A stretch of DNA of 60,326 bases from Billgrantia campisalis (GCF_022341425.1 NZ_JABFUC010000020.1:1-60326), one strand, 5' to 3'; shown: positions 1-10,662, counted from the first letter of the stretch. Made by a program: numbers and translations. Notes: generated by a model not told the origin, from the sequence alone.

Positions 1-22
1 ACGTTGCCCGTCGCCGGCAGCG

Positions 23-80
23 GATGCGTACTTTACGGCTTTCCCCGGCGGCCCGCAAGGCCTGCGTGTAAAAAAATTTC
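23..80 (-). promoter_or_regulatory. rRNA-type sigma-70 promoter reading out of the left edge
   Basis: On the minus strand TTGCGG (58-53) and TAAAGT (35-30) are separated by exactly 17 bases. An A/T tract at 68-79 lies where an UP element would sit, and the start region is GC rich, as in stable-RNA promoters. In Pseudomonas aeruginosa an rRNA operon lies close to pssA, so a 16S gene just left of the window is a reasonable inference. No rRNA sequence is visible here. Confidence 0.45.
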
Positions 81-112
81 AGCCACCCGCTCGGCCCAAC
101 CGACACCGCCAT

Positions 113-143
113 CCACAGGCACTCTGACGCTTACCGCCTGTGG
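113..143. repeat. 8-bp inverted repeat between pssA terminator and left-edge promoter
   Basis: Perfect arms CCACAGGC (113-120) and GCCTGTGG (136-143) flank a 15-base spacer. There is no U-run on either side, so it is more likely an upstream protein-binding dyad or an mRNA-end structure than a Rho-independent terminator. Function unknown. Confidence 0.4.
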
Positions 144-164
144 ATAGATCCATGGCCGCCAGAG

Positions 165-191
165 ACGAAAGCGCCCGCTCGAGGCGGGCGC
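165..191 (-). terminator. Rho-independent terminator of pssA
   Basis: On the minus strand an 8-bp stem GCGCCCGC/GCGGGCGC with a five-base loop is followed by TTTCGT. It lies about 25 bases past the pssA stop codon. Confidence 0.75.
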
Positions 192-215
192 AGCGTACAT
201 AAGACAAAAAGGAGG

Positions 216-1094
216 CTAGCCGGAGGCCGGCGGCTGCTTCAGCTTGCGCATCACGGCAAGGGTCGGCCCGGACGCCACATAGGCGCCGAACAGCAGCAAC
301 AGCATGACCGAGGGCTGAACGGAAATCACCACGAAGCCCAGCACGATGGCCAGCAACACCACGAAGGGAACCGGCCCCTTGAGGTCGATCTCCTTGAAGC
401 TGTAGTAGCGGATATTACTCACCATCAGCACGCCGGACGCGGCCACCACCAGCAGCATCAGCAACTTGAACCCAACGGCATCGGCATCGAAGCTATGGAA
501 GGTCCAGACGCTGGCCGCCACGAAGGCGGCGGCCGAAGGGCTCGGCAGGCCGATGAACCACTTCTTGTCGACGCTGCCGATCTGGACATTGAAGCGCGCC
601 AGCCGCAGCGCGGCACAGGCCACGTAGAGGAAGGCCACCACCCAGCCGGTCTTGCCGATGTCCTGAAGTATCCAGGTGAAGGCCACCAGTGCCGGCGCCA
701 CACCGAAGGAAAGCATATCGGAAAGGCTGTCGTACTCGGCCCCGAAAGCGCTCTGGGTATTGGTCAGCCGGGCGACGCGCCCATCCAGGCCATCGAGGAC
801 CATGGCGATGAAAATCGCCACCGCCGCGGCGGAAAAGTCACCGTTGATCCCCGCTATTACCGAAAAGAAGCCGGCAAACAGTGCCGAGGTGGTGAACAGG
901 TTGGGGAGCAGATAGATCCCCTTGCGCCGCACCTTCTTGCCGCCCTCGATCGACTCCTCGATGACTTCCGTTTCGCGCAGGAAAGCGGCAGCCAGATCTT
1001 CGTTGGTTGGCGGCGGGGCGCCATTCCCGGCACCCTCGGGCTCACCATCGCGACGCGCCGGATCTTGCTCGGTCTTGTGGGGGTCCTGACTCAT
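216..1094 (-). CDS. pssA: CDP-diacylglycerol--serine O-phosphatidyltransferase
   Basis: Inner-membrane enzyme that makes phosphatidylserine from CDP-diacylglycerol and serine, the first step to phosphatidylethanolamine. The CDP-alcohol phosphatidyltransferase signature D-x2-DG-x2-AR-x8-G-x3-D-x3-D is complete near residues 101-126 and is followed by several hydrophobic helices. The N-terminal 45 residues are charged and probably disordered, as in other Halomonas/Pseudomonas homologues. I prefer the ATG at 1094 (protein begins MSQDPHK). An in-frame ATG at 1142 would add 16 residues but has no better ribosome-binding site. It lies directly downstream of ilvC on the same strand, the ilv-pssA order seen in Pseudomonas. 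Confidence 0.93.
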   Translation of the reverse strand: MSQDPHKTEQDPARRDGEPEGAGNGAPPPTNEDLAAAFLRETEVIEESIEGGKKVRRKGIYLLPNLFTTSALFAGFFSVIAGINGDFSAAAVAIFIAMVLDGLDGRVARLTNTQSAFGAEYDSLSDMLSFGVAPALVAFTWILQDIGKTGWVVAFLYVACAALRLARFNVQIGSVDKKWFIGLPSPSAAAFVAASVWTFHSFDADAVGFKLLMLLVVAASGVLMVSNIRYYSFKEIDLKGPVPFVVLLAIVLGFVVISVQPSVMLLLLFGAYVASGPTLAVMRKLKQPPASG

Positions 1095-1193
1095 GCGTCT
1101 CGTCCGTTGCCAGAATGAAGTCGCCCGCAGGCGTACCTTCATTCTACACGGTGTCGACAGGTCGAGAAGAGCGACTGCTTTTCCCTAACCCAG

Positions 1194-1219
1194 GAAGGGC
1201 GCGGAAAACCGCGCCCTTC
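1194..1219 (-). terminator. Hairpin after ilvC
   Basis: An 11-bp perfect stem (1194-1204 with 1209-1219) with an AAAA/TTTT loop lies 25 bases beyond the ilvC stop. The minus-strand tail is not U-rich, so it may stabilise the ilvC 3' end or attenuate read-through into pssA rather than stop transcription fully. Confidence 0.5.
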
Positions 1220-1243
1220 TTGGCCTTCAACCGACCGCAAGCC

Positions 1244-2260
1244 TCAGTTCTTGGACTTGTCGACCAGCTGGTTGGCGGCGATCCACGGCATCATGCCGCG
1301 CAGTTTGGCACCGACCTGCTCAATATCGTGCTCGGCGTTCAGGCGACGACGCGCGGTCATGGACGGGTAGTTGGTGTTGCCTTCCTGGATGAACATCTTG
1401 GCGTACTCGCCGGTCTGGATGCGCTTGAGGGCGTTGCGCATCGCCTCGCGAGACTGCTCGTTGATCACCTCGGGGCCGGTCACGTACTCGCCATACTCCG
1501 CGTTGTTGGAGATGGAGTAGTTCATGTTGGCGATACCGCCTTCATACATCAGATCGACGATCAGCTTGAGCTCGTGCAGACACTCGAAGTAGGCCATCTC
1601 CGGAGCATAGCCCGCCTCGGTCAGAGTCTCGAAGCCGGCCTTGACCAGCTCGACCGCACCGCCGCACAGCACGGCCTGTTCGCCGAACAGGTCGGTCTCG
1701 GTCTCATCCTTGAAGGTGGTCTCGATGATGCCGCTACGCCCCCCACCAACGCCGGCAGCGTAGGAAAGCGCGAGCTCCTTGGCCTTGCCCGAAGCGTCCT
1801 GGTGGATGGCGATCAGGTCAGGAATGCCGCCACCCTTGACGAACTCGGAGCGCACGGTGTGCCCCGGGGCCTTGGGGGCGATCATGATCACGTCCAGATC
1901 CTTGCGCGGCTCGATCTGGTTGTAGTGGATATTGAAGCCGTGGGCGAAGGCCAGGGTGGCGCCCTGCTTGAGGTTCGGCTCGATCTCGTTCTCGTAGATC
2001 GCCTTCTGATTCTCGTCCGGCGCCAGGATCATGACCACATCGGCGCTCTGGCAGGCTTCCGGTACGCTGGCGACCTTGAGGCCGGCGGCCTCGGCCTTGG
2101 CGGCAGAGGAGGAACCTTGGCGCAGGGCCACGGTGACGTCGACACCCGACTCCTTGAGGTTGTTGGCATGGGCATGCCCCTGGGAGCCGTAGCCCACGAT
2201 GGTGACTTTCTTGCCCTGAATGAGGGAGAGGTCACAGTCCTTGTCATAATACACGCGCAT
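1244..2260 (-). CDS. ilvC: Ketol-acid reductoisomerase (class I)
   Basis: Converts acetolactate and acetohydroxybutyrate to dihydroxy acids with NADPH and Mg2+, the second common step of valine, leucine and isoleucine synthesis. The 338-residue length is typical of the short class I enzymes. The Rossmann motif GYGSQG is at residues 23-28, and the metal-binding segment DETETDLFGEQ and the APKAPGH segment are intact. The ATG at 2260 has a strong AGGAG ribosome-binding site. The longer reading frame to 2374 runs through the ilvY operator region and is not used. ilvY is transcribed divergently from the shared intergenic region and is expected to activate ilvC when acetolactate is present. Confidence 0.97.
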   Translation of the reverse strand: MRVYYDKDCDLSLIQGKKVTIVGYGSQGHAHANNLKESGVDVTVALRQGSSSAAKAEAAGLKVASVPEACQSADVVMILAPDENQKAIYENEIEPNLKQGATLAFAHGFNIHYNQIEPRKDLDVIMIAPKAPGHTVRSEFVKGGGIPDLIAIHQDASGKAKELALSYAAGVGGGRSGIIETTFKDETETDLFGEQAVLCGGAVELVKAGFETLTEAGYAPEMAYFECLHELKLIVDLMYEGGIANMNYSISNNAEYGEYVTGPEVINEQSREAMRNALKRIQTGEYAKMFIQEGNTNYPSMTARRRLNAEHDIEQVGAKLRGMMPWIAANQLVDKSKN

Positions 2261-2376
2261 GGGGGTACTCCTGAAGAAAGGTGAAGAAACGATGTCAGCG
2301 TTGATGGCCACCCGCGCCGTCTGTCGCGGCGCTGGGGTCTCGTTGACCGATGGCCCCACCTTACGCCAGGACATGC

Positions 2377-2423
2377 ATTGCGTAAAACGCTATATTTGCA
2401 ATACAACATGCCGAAAAATGCAA
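2377..2423. promoter_or_regulatory. Putative IlvY operators in the ilvC-ilvY intergenic region
   Basis: Two overlapping dyads are visible: ATTGC-N16-GCAAT at 2377-2402 and TTGCA-N18-TGCAA at 2396-2423. Tandem TTGCAA-type dyads between divergent ilvY and ilvC are the known arrangement in enteric bacteria. The ilvC -10 candidate TATAGC (minus strand) lies within the left dyad. Assignment to IlvY is by position and resemblance. Confidence 0.5.
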
Positions 2424-2434
2424 CGTACACGCTC

Positions 2435-3322
2435 ATGGATATCCGCCCGCTGCACCAGTTCCTGGCCCTGGCCGACACCCTGCACTTCGGTCGCGCCAGC
2501 GAGCTCTGCCATGTCAGCCCCTCCACGCTCAGCCGCACCATCCGTCAGCTCGAGGAAACCCTCGAGGTAGCGCTCTTCGAACGCGACAACCGCCACGTGG
2601 CCTTGACCCACCACGGCCATACCTTCCTGGCCTTCGCCCGGGAGACCGTGACCCAGTGGGAGCTGCTGCGCCAGACGCTGAGCACCGGCACCGACGGGCT
2701 CAGCGGCGAGATCAGCATCTACTGCTCGGTCACCGCCAGCTACAGCTTTCTCTACGATCTGCTGAGCGACTTTCGGCTGCGCTACCCGCGCATCGAGCTC
2801 AAGCTGCATACCGGGGATCCAGCGGAAGCGATGACCAGGGTACTGGAAAGCGACGAGGATATGGCGATCACCCCACGCCCGCGCCGACCGCCGGGGTCGC
2901 TGGCCTTCAAGTCACTGACCCGCTCGCCGCTGGTGTTTATCGCCCCCCAGGCCGCCGCCGACTGGCTGCCCGCCAACCCCGAAGTGCCGGAGGCCAGCGC
3001 CTGGGCCAAAGTGCCGATGATCCTCTCCGAGGCGGGACTCTCCCGGGAATACGCCGACACCTGGTTCAAGGCGCTGGGCATCACCCCGCGCATCTACGCC
3101 CAGGTCGCCGGCCATGAGGCCATCGTCAGCATGGTCAGCCTGGGCTTCGGCGTTGGCGTGGTGCCAAGGATCGTGCTCGACAACAGCCCGCTGGCCGAGC
3201 GGGTGACGGTGCTGGCGGTCAAGCCGGAGCTGCCGCACTACGACGTGGGCCTGTGCGTGCTCAATCGGCGCCTCAAGAGCCCGCTGATCCAGGCACTATG
3301 GGACACGGTCGCGGAGCGCTAA
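2435..3322 (+). CDS. ilvY: LysR-type transcriptional activator IlvY
   Basis: LysR-family regulator of 295 residues. The N-terminal winged helix-turn-helix (residues about 3-60, with HVSPSTLSR closely matching enteric IlvY) is followed by the periplasmic-binding-like effector domain. IlvY senses acetolactate or acetohydroxybutyrate and activates the divergent ilvC. The start MDIRPLHQF was chosen because it aligns with E. coli IlvY. In-frame ATGs at 2378 and 2408 would lie inside the operator region. Its insertion between ilvH and ilvC differs from Pseudomonas, where ilvI-ilvH-ilvC is continuous, so here ilvC is probably a separate, substrate-induced transcription unit. Confidence 0.9.
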   Translation: MDIRPLHQFLALADTLHFGRASELCHVSPSTLSRTIRQLEETLEVALFERDNRHVALTHHGHTFLAFARETVTQWELLRQTLSTGTDGLSGEISIYCSVTASYSFLYDLLSDFRLRYPRIELKLHTGDPAEAMTRVLESDEDMAITPRPRRPPGSLAFKSLTRSPLVFIAPQAAADWLPANPEVPEASAWAKVPMILSEAGLSREYADTWFKALGITPRIYAQVAGHEAIVSMVSLGFGVGVVPRIVLDNSPLAERVTVLAVKPELPHYDVGLCVLNRRLKSPLIQALWDTVAER

Positions 3323-3353
3323 GGCCGTTGGCAGCGAGGCGAGGCCCGCAGAC

Positions 3354-3378
3354 GAAAAAGCCGCCCCGAAGGGCGGCT
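3354..3378 (-). terminator. Rho-independent terminator of ilvI-ilvH
   Basis: On the minus strand the stem AGCCGCCC/GGGCGGCT closes a TTCG tetraloop and is followed by TTTTCGTC. It lies about 30 bases past the ilvH stop. The stem also sits just beyond the convergent ilvY gene and may act on both strands. Confidence 0.8.
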
Positions 3379-3407
3379 AAACGCTTCAAACTGTACGGAA
3401 TCCGGAG

Positions 3408-3899
3408 TCAGAGGCTGAGCACTTTATCGCCCCGGGCAATTCCCGACACCCCGGTACGCGCCACTTCCAGAATGCCCACCGGCCCCATGGCCTGCAGGAA
3501 GGCGTCGAGTTTGCCGGCGTCGCCGGTGATCTGCACGGTGTAGAGGCTCGGCGTCACGTCGACGATCTGCGCACGGAAGATGTCCACCGTGCGCTTGACC
3601 TCGTCGCGCGCGGCCCCCAGCGCCTTGACCTTGACCAGCATCAGCTCACGCTCGATGTGATTGCCCTCGGTGAGGTCGACCAGCTTGACCACGTCGATCA
3701 GCTTGTTGAGGTGCTTGGTGATCTGCTCGATCACCCGGTCGTCGCCCACGGTGGTCACGGTCAGCCGCGACAGGGTTTCGTCCTCGGTGGGCGCCACGTT
3801 CAGCGTTTCGATGTTGAAGTTGCGCTGCGAGAACAGCCCCACCACGCGTGACAGGGCGCCCGGTTCGTTTTCCATCAGAATCGAGATGATATGGCGCAT
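3408..3899 (-). CDS. ilvH: Acetolactate synthase small (regulatory) subunit
   Basis: 163-residue regulatory subunit of acetohydroxyacid synthase, which binds valine and confers feedback inhibition on the large subunit. The N-terminal ACT domain (residues about 4-75, beginning RHIISILMENEPGALSRV) and the C-terminal dimerisation domain are full length. Its ATG shares one base with the ilvI stop (TGATG), indicating translational coupling in a two-gene ilvIH operon. Confidence 0.96.
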   Translation of the reverse strand: MRHIISILMENEPGALSRVVGLFSQRNFNIETLNVAPTEDETLSRLTVTTVGDDRVIEQITKHLNKLIDVVKLVDLTEGNHIERELMLVKVKALGAARDEVKRTVDIFRAQIVDVTPSLYTVQITGDAGKLDAFLQAMGPVGILEVARTGVSGIARGDKVLSL

Positions 3900-5623
3900 C
3901 AGGTCCGCTCCGTCTTGGAAAGCAGCATGTCACGCATGGAGCCCAGGGGCACCTGCATCGGATAGACGTGTTCCCGCGGGTCGACGATGACGTCGAGGAA
4001 CACCAGCTCGTGCTTGTCGGCGAAGGTCCGTTCCAGCGCCGGCGCGAGCTCCTCCATGGTTTCCACCCGCAGCGCGGTAAAGCCATAGGCCTCGATCAGC
4101 TTGGCGAAATCGGGCAGCGACTCCATGTAGGAGTGCGCATGGCGCGACTTGTAGTTCAGGTCCTGCCACTGGCGAACCATGCCCAGCGAGGCGTTGTTGA
4201 GGTTGACGATCTTCACCCCACCGCCGAACTGCTTACAGGTCGACAGCTCCTGCATCATCATCTGGAAGCTGCCCTCGCCGGTCACGCAGACCACCTGCTC
4301 GTCCGGGAAGTTCTGCTTGATGCCCATGGCCGCCGGGAAGCCGAAGCCCATGGTGCCGAGCCCGCCCGAGGTGATGAAGCGATTGGGCTTGTCGAACTTG
4401 TAGTACTGGGCGGCAAACATCTGGTGCTGGCCCACGTCAGTGGTGACGTAGGCTTCCCCGCGGGTTGCCTCGCACAGCGCCTCGATCACCTCCTGGGGCT
4501 TGAGCATCTCGCCAGGCTGTGACGGCTCGTAGAGCTTGCCCGCTCGCTCCTCGCGCCAGCCATCGATCTTGGCCCACCACTCGGACAGCGCCTCGGGGTG
4601 GGCGACCTCCTTGCCCTGCACCAGGCTGATCATCTCGTTGATCACGCTGCCCGCCGGCCCGACGATGGGCACATCGGCGCGCACCGTCTTGGAGACCGAG
4701 CTGGGATCGATGTCGACATGGATGATCTTGGCCGTGGGGCAGAACTTGGAGGTGTTGTTGGTGACACGATCGTCGAATCGCGCGCCGATGGCGATGATCA
4801 GATCGGCGTGGTGCATGGCCATGTTCGACTCATAGGAACCGTGCATGCCCAGCCAGCCCAGGCACTGGCGATCGCTCTGCGGGTAGGCGCCGATGCCCAT
4901 CAGGGTGGTGGTAATCGGATAGCCCAGCCGCTTGACCAGATCGGTCAGCCCCTCGCAGGCCCGCCCGGTGACCACGCCACCGCCGGTGTAGAACACCGGG
5001 CGCTTGGCCTTGAGCATCATCTCCACGGCCTTCTTGATCTGGCCGGTATGACCACGCGCCACCGGATTGTACGAACGCATCTTGACCTTCTTCGGGTAGA
5101 CGTATTCGTAGCGCTCGGTGGGGGCCGTCATGTCCTTGGGAATGTCCACCACCACGGGGCCGGGACGCCCGGTGGAGGCCAGGTAGTAAGCCTTCTTGAG
5201 GACTTCCGGAATCTCGGTCGGATGCTTGATCGAGAAGCTGTGCTTCACGATCGGCCGCGTCACGCCGATGATATCGGTCTCCTGGAAGGCGTCGTCACCG
5301 ATCAGGTGGCTCATCACCTGGCCGCACAGCACCACCAGCGGGATCGAGTCCATGTAGGCGGTGGCGATGCCGGTGACCGCGTTGGTGGCGCCGGGGCCGG
5401 AGGTGACCAGCACCGTGCCGGGCTTGCCGGAGGCCCGAGCGTAGCCGTCGGCGGCGTGGGTGGCCGCCTGCTCGTGGCGTACCAGAATGTGCTTGACCTT
5501 GTCCTGGCGGAACAGGGCGTCGTAGATATGCAGCGCCGCGCCACCGGGATAGCCGTAAATGTATTCGACGCCCTCATCCTGCAGGAATCGGGCGATCATG
5601 TCCGCGCCGGAAAGCAGTTCCAC
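3899..5623 (-). CDS. ilvI: Acetolactate synthase large (catalytic) subunit
   Basis: ThDP- and FAD-dependent enzyme that condenses two pyruvates (or pyruvate plus 2-oxobutyrate), the first common step of branched-chain amino acid synthesis. 574 residues, normal for the family. The catalytic glutamate lies in RHEQAATHAADGYARASG (E about 51), and the ThDP/Mg motif runs from GEGS to NN near residue 460. Start: GTG at 5623 (VELLSGADMIARFL), with GGGGAG upstream. The open frame to 5740 has no family similarity. Overlaps ilvH by one base. A long leader precedes the gene. Confidence 0.95.
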   Translation of the reverse strand: MELLSGADMIARFLQDEGVEYIYGYPGGAALHIYDALFRQDKVKHILVRHEQAATHAADGYARASGKPGTVLVTSGPGATNAVTGIATAYMDSIPLVVLCGQVMSHLIGDDAFQETDIIGVTRPIVKHSFSIKHPTEIPEVLKKAYYLASTGRPGPVVVDIPKDMTAPTERYEYVYPKKVKMRSYNPVARGHTGQIKKAVEMMLKAKRPVFYTGGGVVTGRACEGLTDLVKRLGYPITTTLMGIGAYPQSDRQCLGWLGMHGSYESNMAMHHADLIIAIGARFDDRVTNNTSKFCPTAKIIHVDIDPSSVSKTVRADVPIVGPAGSVINEMISLVQGKEVAHPEALSEWWAKIDGWREERAGKLYEPSQPGEMLKPQEVIEALCEATRGEAYVTTDVGQHQMFAAQYYKFDKPNRFITSGGLGTMGFGFPAAMGIKQNFPDEQVVCVTGEGSFQMMMQELSTCKQFGGGVKIVNLNNASLGMVRQWQDLNYKSRHAHSYMESLPDFAKLIEAYGFTALRVETMEELAPALERTFADKHELVFLDVIVDPREHVYPMQVPLGSMRDMLLSKTERT

Positions 5624-5991
5624 TTGATGTATCTCCCCTGGAGGTCTCGAGTGCGATCCGTGCCCACTGGCGGGCACGGGGTCGAGTGCGGCGGTATGCC
5701 GCTGCCGGCCGCGCCGGCACCTGATGCCAAACCCTGGCAAATGGCCCTGTTGGGGCCTGCACTCTCATTCGGGAACGCTGAGGCATGGCGACATGCATCA
5801 TCCGTTCCCTTCACGGCGGTTAACCGCGTCGGGGCGTTGGCCAGGACGGGCGGTTGGCCCAGTCCCGGTAGTCCTTCGGCGGGTAGAGGCCCATGGCCTA
5901 CCCTTCGCGCGGGAAAGGGGGGTTGCCCGCTGAGTTCCGCGCCCGCAAATCAGGAACGCTCAAGATTCCATTAGCGCTGCAACGGTGTCAA
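5624..5991 (-). promoter_or_regulatory. Long ilvI 5' leader with candidate promoter and hairpin
   Basis: A minus-strand TTGACA (5991-5986) lies just beyond the clpB terminator. The best -10 candidates (GAATCT or AATCTT near 5968-5962) are weak. If used, this gives a leader of about 330 bases containing a 24-codon reading frame (5894-5820) and an 8-bp hairpin CCGTGCCC/GGGCACGG (5658-5679) about 35 bases before the GTG. The 5992-6057 stretch holds nothing I recognise. The layout suggests leader-mediated control, but the short peptide is not rich in Ile/Leu/Val, so classical attenuation is not supported. Confidence 0.4.
5820..5894 (-). CDS. Possible 24-residue leader peptide upstream of ilvI
   Basis: Short reading frame in the ilvI leader, beginning MGLYPPKDYRDW and rich in Pro, Trp, Tyr and Arg. 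It is preceded by AAGGG at a suitable distance and ends in TAA. It has only one leucine and no isoleucine or valine, so it is not a typical branched-chain attenuator peptide. It could be chance in high-GC DNA, but the ribosome-binding site and position make it worth recording. Confidence 0.3.
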   Translation of the reverse strand: MGLYPPKDYRDWANRPSWPTPRRG

Positions 5992-6057
5992 CCGCCAGCC
6001 GACTTTCGCTAGCCCATCGCAGTGATTCCAGCAAGGGAAGGCCGCCCGGCGCCGGCG

Positions 6058-6092
6058 AAAAAAAGCGCCCGCCAACTTGACAGCAGGCGGGC
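6058..6092 (-). terminator. Rho-independent terminator of clpB
   Basis: On the minus strand GCCCGCC and GGCGGGC pair around a 12-base loop, followed within two bases by seven T residues. It is about 110 bases past the clpB stop and just upstream of the ilvI promoter candidate. The 6093-6204 stretch between it and clpB shows nothing else. Confidence 0.85.
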
Positions 6093-6204
6093 TAAGGGGG
6101 TTACAGGACGCAACCTGATTTCAGTGTAGCCACTTGCAAGCGGCGCGCTCGAGCTGGTGGGTAACCGCTTGTGACAGACGGCCCACACCGGCCCCACCGA
6201 TCAC

Positions 6205-8787
<2,583 letters not shown>

Positions 8788-8861
8788 CGGAACTCTCCTC
8801 CATCGGGGTGGCGGCGCGCTCGGACGCGCCGCTTGGCCCGGTCAAATCGTCTTGACACATT

Positions 8862-8890
8862 CAATGGAGTCAGGCTGGCCGGCTTTCAAG
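8862..8890 (-). promoter_or_regulatory. Sigma-32 heat-shock promoter of clpB
   Basis: Minus-strand CTTGAAA (8890-8884), 14 bases, then CTCCATTG (8869-8862). This is a close match to the sigma-32 consensus CTTGAAA/CCCCATnT with correct spacing, about 75 bases upstream of the clpB ATG. Confidence 0.75.
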
Positions 8891-8936
8891 TCGGCCGCCA
8901 GGGAAAGACAGCGGGGGGTTGATTGAGGTCAAGCGC

Positions 8937-9692
8937 CTAGCGCAACCAGATCACGCTGGCCATGCGCCCGGTATGGCTGTCGTCGCGGCGATAGGAGTAG
9001 AAGCGCGATTCACACGCAGTGCAGAAATGGCCGCCGCTGATATGCGACACCCCCAGGCGCTCGAGGCGCAGGCGGGCCAGCTTGTAGAGGTCGGCCATGT
9101 AGTGGCCCAGGCGGTAGGGGCTGGGATCGAAGGCGCTCTCGGCCTCGGGATGCACGCCGACGAAGGCCTGATGCACCTCCGGCCCCACCTCGAACTGGGC
9201 GTTGGAGATGGCGGGCCCCAGCCAGGCCATCAGCTCCTCGGGCGGCACGCCCAGCGCCGCCACCTCGGCCTCCAGAACGCCGCCGGCCAGGCCGCGCCAG
9301 CCGGCATGGGCCACGCCCACCCGGCTGCCCCGCCGGTCGCAGAAGAACACCGGCAGGCAATCGGCGGTCAGCACCACGCAGGCGTGACCGCGGTCGAAGG
9401 CCACCGCGGCGTCGGCCTCGGGCCGCGCATCGGTGTAGTGCTGCTGCACCCGGGCCCCGTGCACCTGGTTGAGCCACAGCAGCGGCCGCTCGCCGTCCAG
9501 TTCGTCGGCCAGCAGGCGGCGGCACAGCGCCACATGATCGGGGTTGTCACCGAGGTGAGCGGCGGGGTTGAAGCAGGCGAAGTCCCCCTGGCTGGGCCCG
9601 GACTCGCGGGTGGTGACGAAGGCCCCCACGCTCTCCGGGGCCGGCCAGTCCGGCTCGATGAGGGTCGGGCGCAAGTCGGGGGCGTCGCTCAT
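8937..9692 (-). CDS. pgeF: Peptidoglycan editing factor PgeF (YfiH, laccase-domain)
   Basis: Member of the Cu-oxidase_4/DUF152 family, described in E. coli as limiting misincorporation of L-Ser into the peptidoglycan stem and elsewhere as a purine nucleoside-active enzyme. 251 residues. The metal-site residues are present: H78 in NQVHG, C112 in TADCLP and H129 in VAHAGWRG. The ATG at 9692 has GAGGAG upstream and starts 10 bases after the rluD stop, so rluD-pgeF is an operon. It ends about 150 bases before the clpB start. Confidence 0.94.
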   Translation of the reverse strand: MSDAPDLRPTLIEPDWPAPESVGAFVTTRESGPSQGDFACFNPAAHLGDNPDHVALCRRLLADELDGERPLLWLNQVHGARVQQHYTDARPEADAAVAFDRGHACVVLTADCLPVFFCDRRGSRVGVAHAGWRGLAGGVLEAEVAALGVPPEELMAWLGPAISNAQFEVGPEVHQAFVGVHPEAESAFDPSPYRLGHYMADLYKLARLRLERLGVSHISGGHFCTACESRFYSYRRDDSHTGRMASVIWLR

Positions 9693-9702
9693 TGCGTTCT
9701 CC

Positions 9703-10662
9703 TCAGCGCATGGTGGCGCGGTCTTCGCGCAGGTAATCGATCAGCATCAGCAGGTCATCGGGCAGGGCGGCGCGGAATTCGACCCGTTCGCCGCTGCCCG
9801 GGTGATCGAAGGCCAGCTTGCGGGCGTGCAGCGCCTGGCGCGGGAACTCGCGCAGGATCTCCTTGAGCGGCTCGGCGGCGCCGGCCGGCAGCTTCAGCCG
9901 CCCACCATAGACCGGATCGCCCACCAGCGGAAAGCGCCGATGGGCCAGGTGCACACGGATCTGGTGGGTACGCCCCGTCTCGAGCCGACAGCGCACGTGC
10001 GTGTGACCGCGGTAGCGCTCCATCACCCGGTAGTGGGTCACGGCCGGTTTGCCGTTGACGGTCACCGCCTGGCGCTTGCGATCCTTGGGATGGCGTCCGA
10101 TGGGCGCATCCACGCTGCCGCCGGCGGTCATCACGCCGGTGACCACCGCATCGTATTCCCGCGACACGCTGCGCGCCTGGAGCTGCTCCACCAGGGCGGT
10201 CTGGGCCGCCAGGGTCCTGGCCACCACCATCAGCCCGCTGGTGTCCTTGTCCAGCCGGTGCACGATCCCGGCCCGCGGCACCGCGGCGAGCTCCGGGTAG
10301 TGATGCAGCAGCGCATTGAGCAGGGTGCCGTCGGGATTGCCGGCCGCCGGGTGAACCACCAGCCCGACCGGCTTGTCAATGACCAGCACCTGGTCGTCCT
10401 CGTGCACCACCTCCAGGGGAATATCCTCGGGCGCGAAGCGGTCATCGTCCTCGAGCTCGGCCACCAGCCGCAGTCGTTCGCCGCCGGCCACCTTTTCCTT
10501 GGGTTTGCCGGGGCGCCCGTCCACGGTCAGGGCCCCCCGCTTGATCCAGCCTTTCAGGCGCTCGCGGGAGTGGTCGGCGAAGAGTTCGGCGGCTGCCTGG
10601 TCGAGGCGCATGCCGGCCAGGGCGTCGGGCACGCGGTGCTGGGCTTCCAGAGTCTGGGGCAT
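9703..10662 (-). CDS. rluD: 23S rRNA pseudouridine synthase RluD
   Basis: Makes pseudouridines 1911, 1915 and 1917 in helix 69 of 23S rRNA. The order is an S4-like RNA-binding domain (residues about 15-75) followed by the RluA-type catalytic domain with HRLDKDTSGLM holding the catalytic aspartate. The ATG at 10662 gives 319 residues. An in-frame GTG at 10689 is possible; neither has a clear ribosome-binding site. Divergent from bamD, the same order as in Pseudomonas. Confidence 0.93.
   Translation of the reverse strand: MPQTLEAQHRVPDALAGMRLDQAAAELFADHSRERLKGWIKRGALTVDGRPGKPKEKVAGGERLRLVAELEDDDRFAPEDIPLEVVHEDDQVLVIDKPVGLVVHPAAGNPDGTLLNALLHHYPELAAVPRAGIVHRLDKDTSGLMVVARTLAAQTALVEQLQARSVSREYDAVVTGVMTAGGSVDAPIGRHPKDRKRQAVTVNGKPAVTHYRVMERYRGHTHVRCRLETGRTHQIRVHLAHRRFPLVGDPVYGGRLKLPAGAAEPLKEILREFPRQALHARKLAFDHPGSGERVEFRAALPDDLLMLIDYLREDRATMR

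Noticed and set aside
113..148. DnaA-box-like TGTGGATAG in the left intergenic region
   Set aside because: A single near match without other boxes, an AT-rich unwinding region or dnaA/dnaN nearby; not an origin.
1007..2284. Long plus-strand frame opposite ilvC
   Set aside because: It is the antisense shadow of ilvC, Leu/Gly/His rich without a ribosome-binding site, while the minus strand encodes a clear ketol-acid reductoisomerase.
5574..5801. 75-codon minus-strand frame overlapping the ilvI start
   Set aside because: Overlaps ilvI coding sequence in another frame and shows no conserved features, although GGGA lies before its ATG.
6077..6108. Plus-strand TTGACA near the clpB terminator
   Set aside because: It lies in the loop of the terminator, has only GTTACA at a suitable distance, and no plus-strand gene follows.
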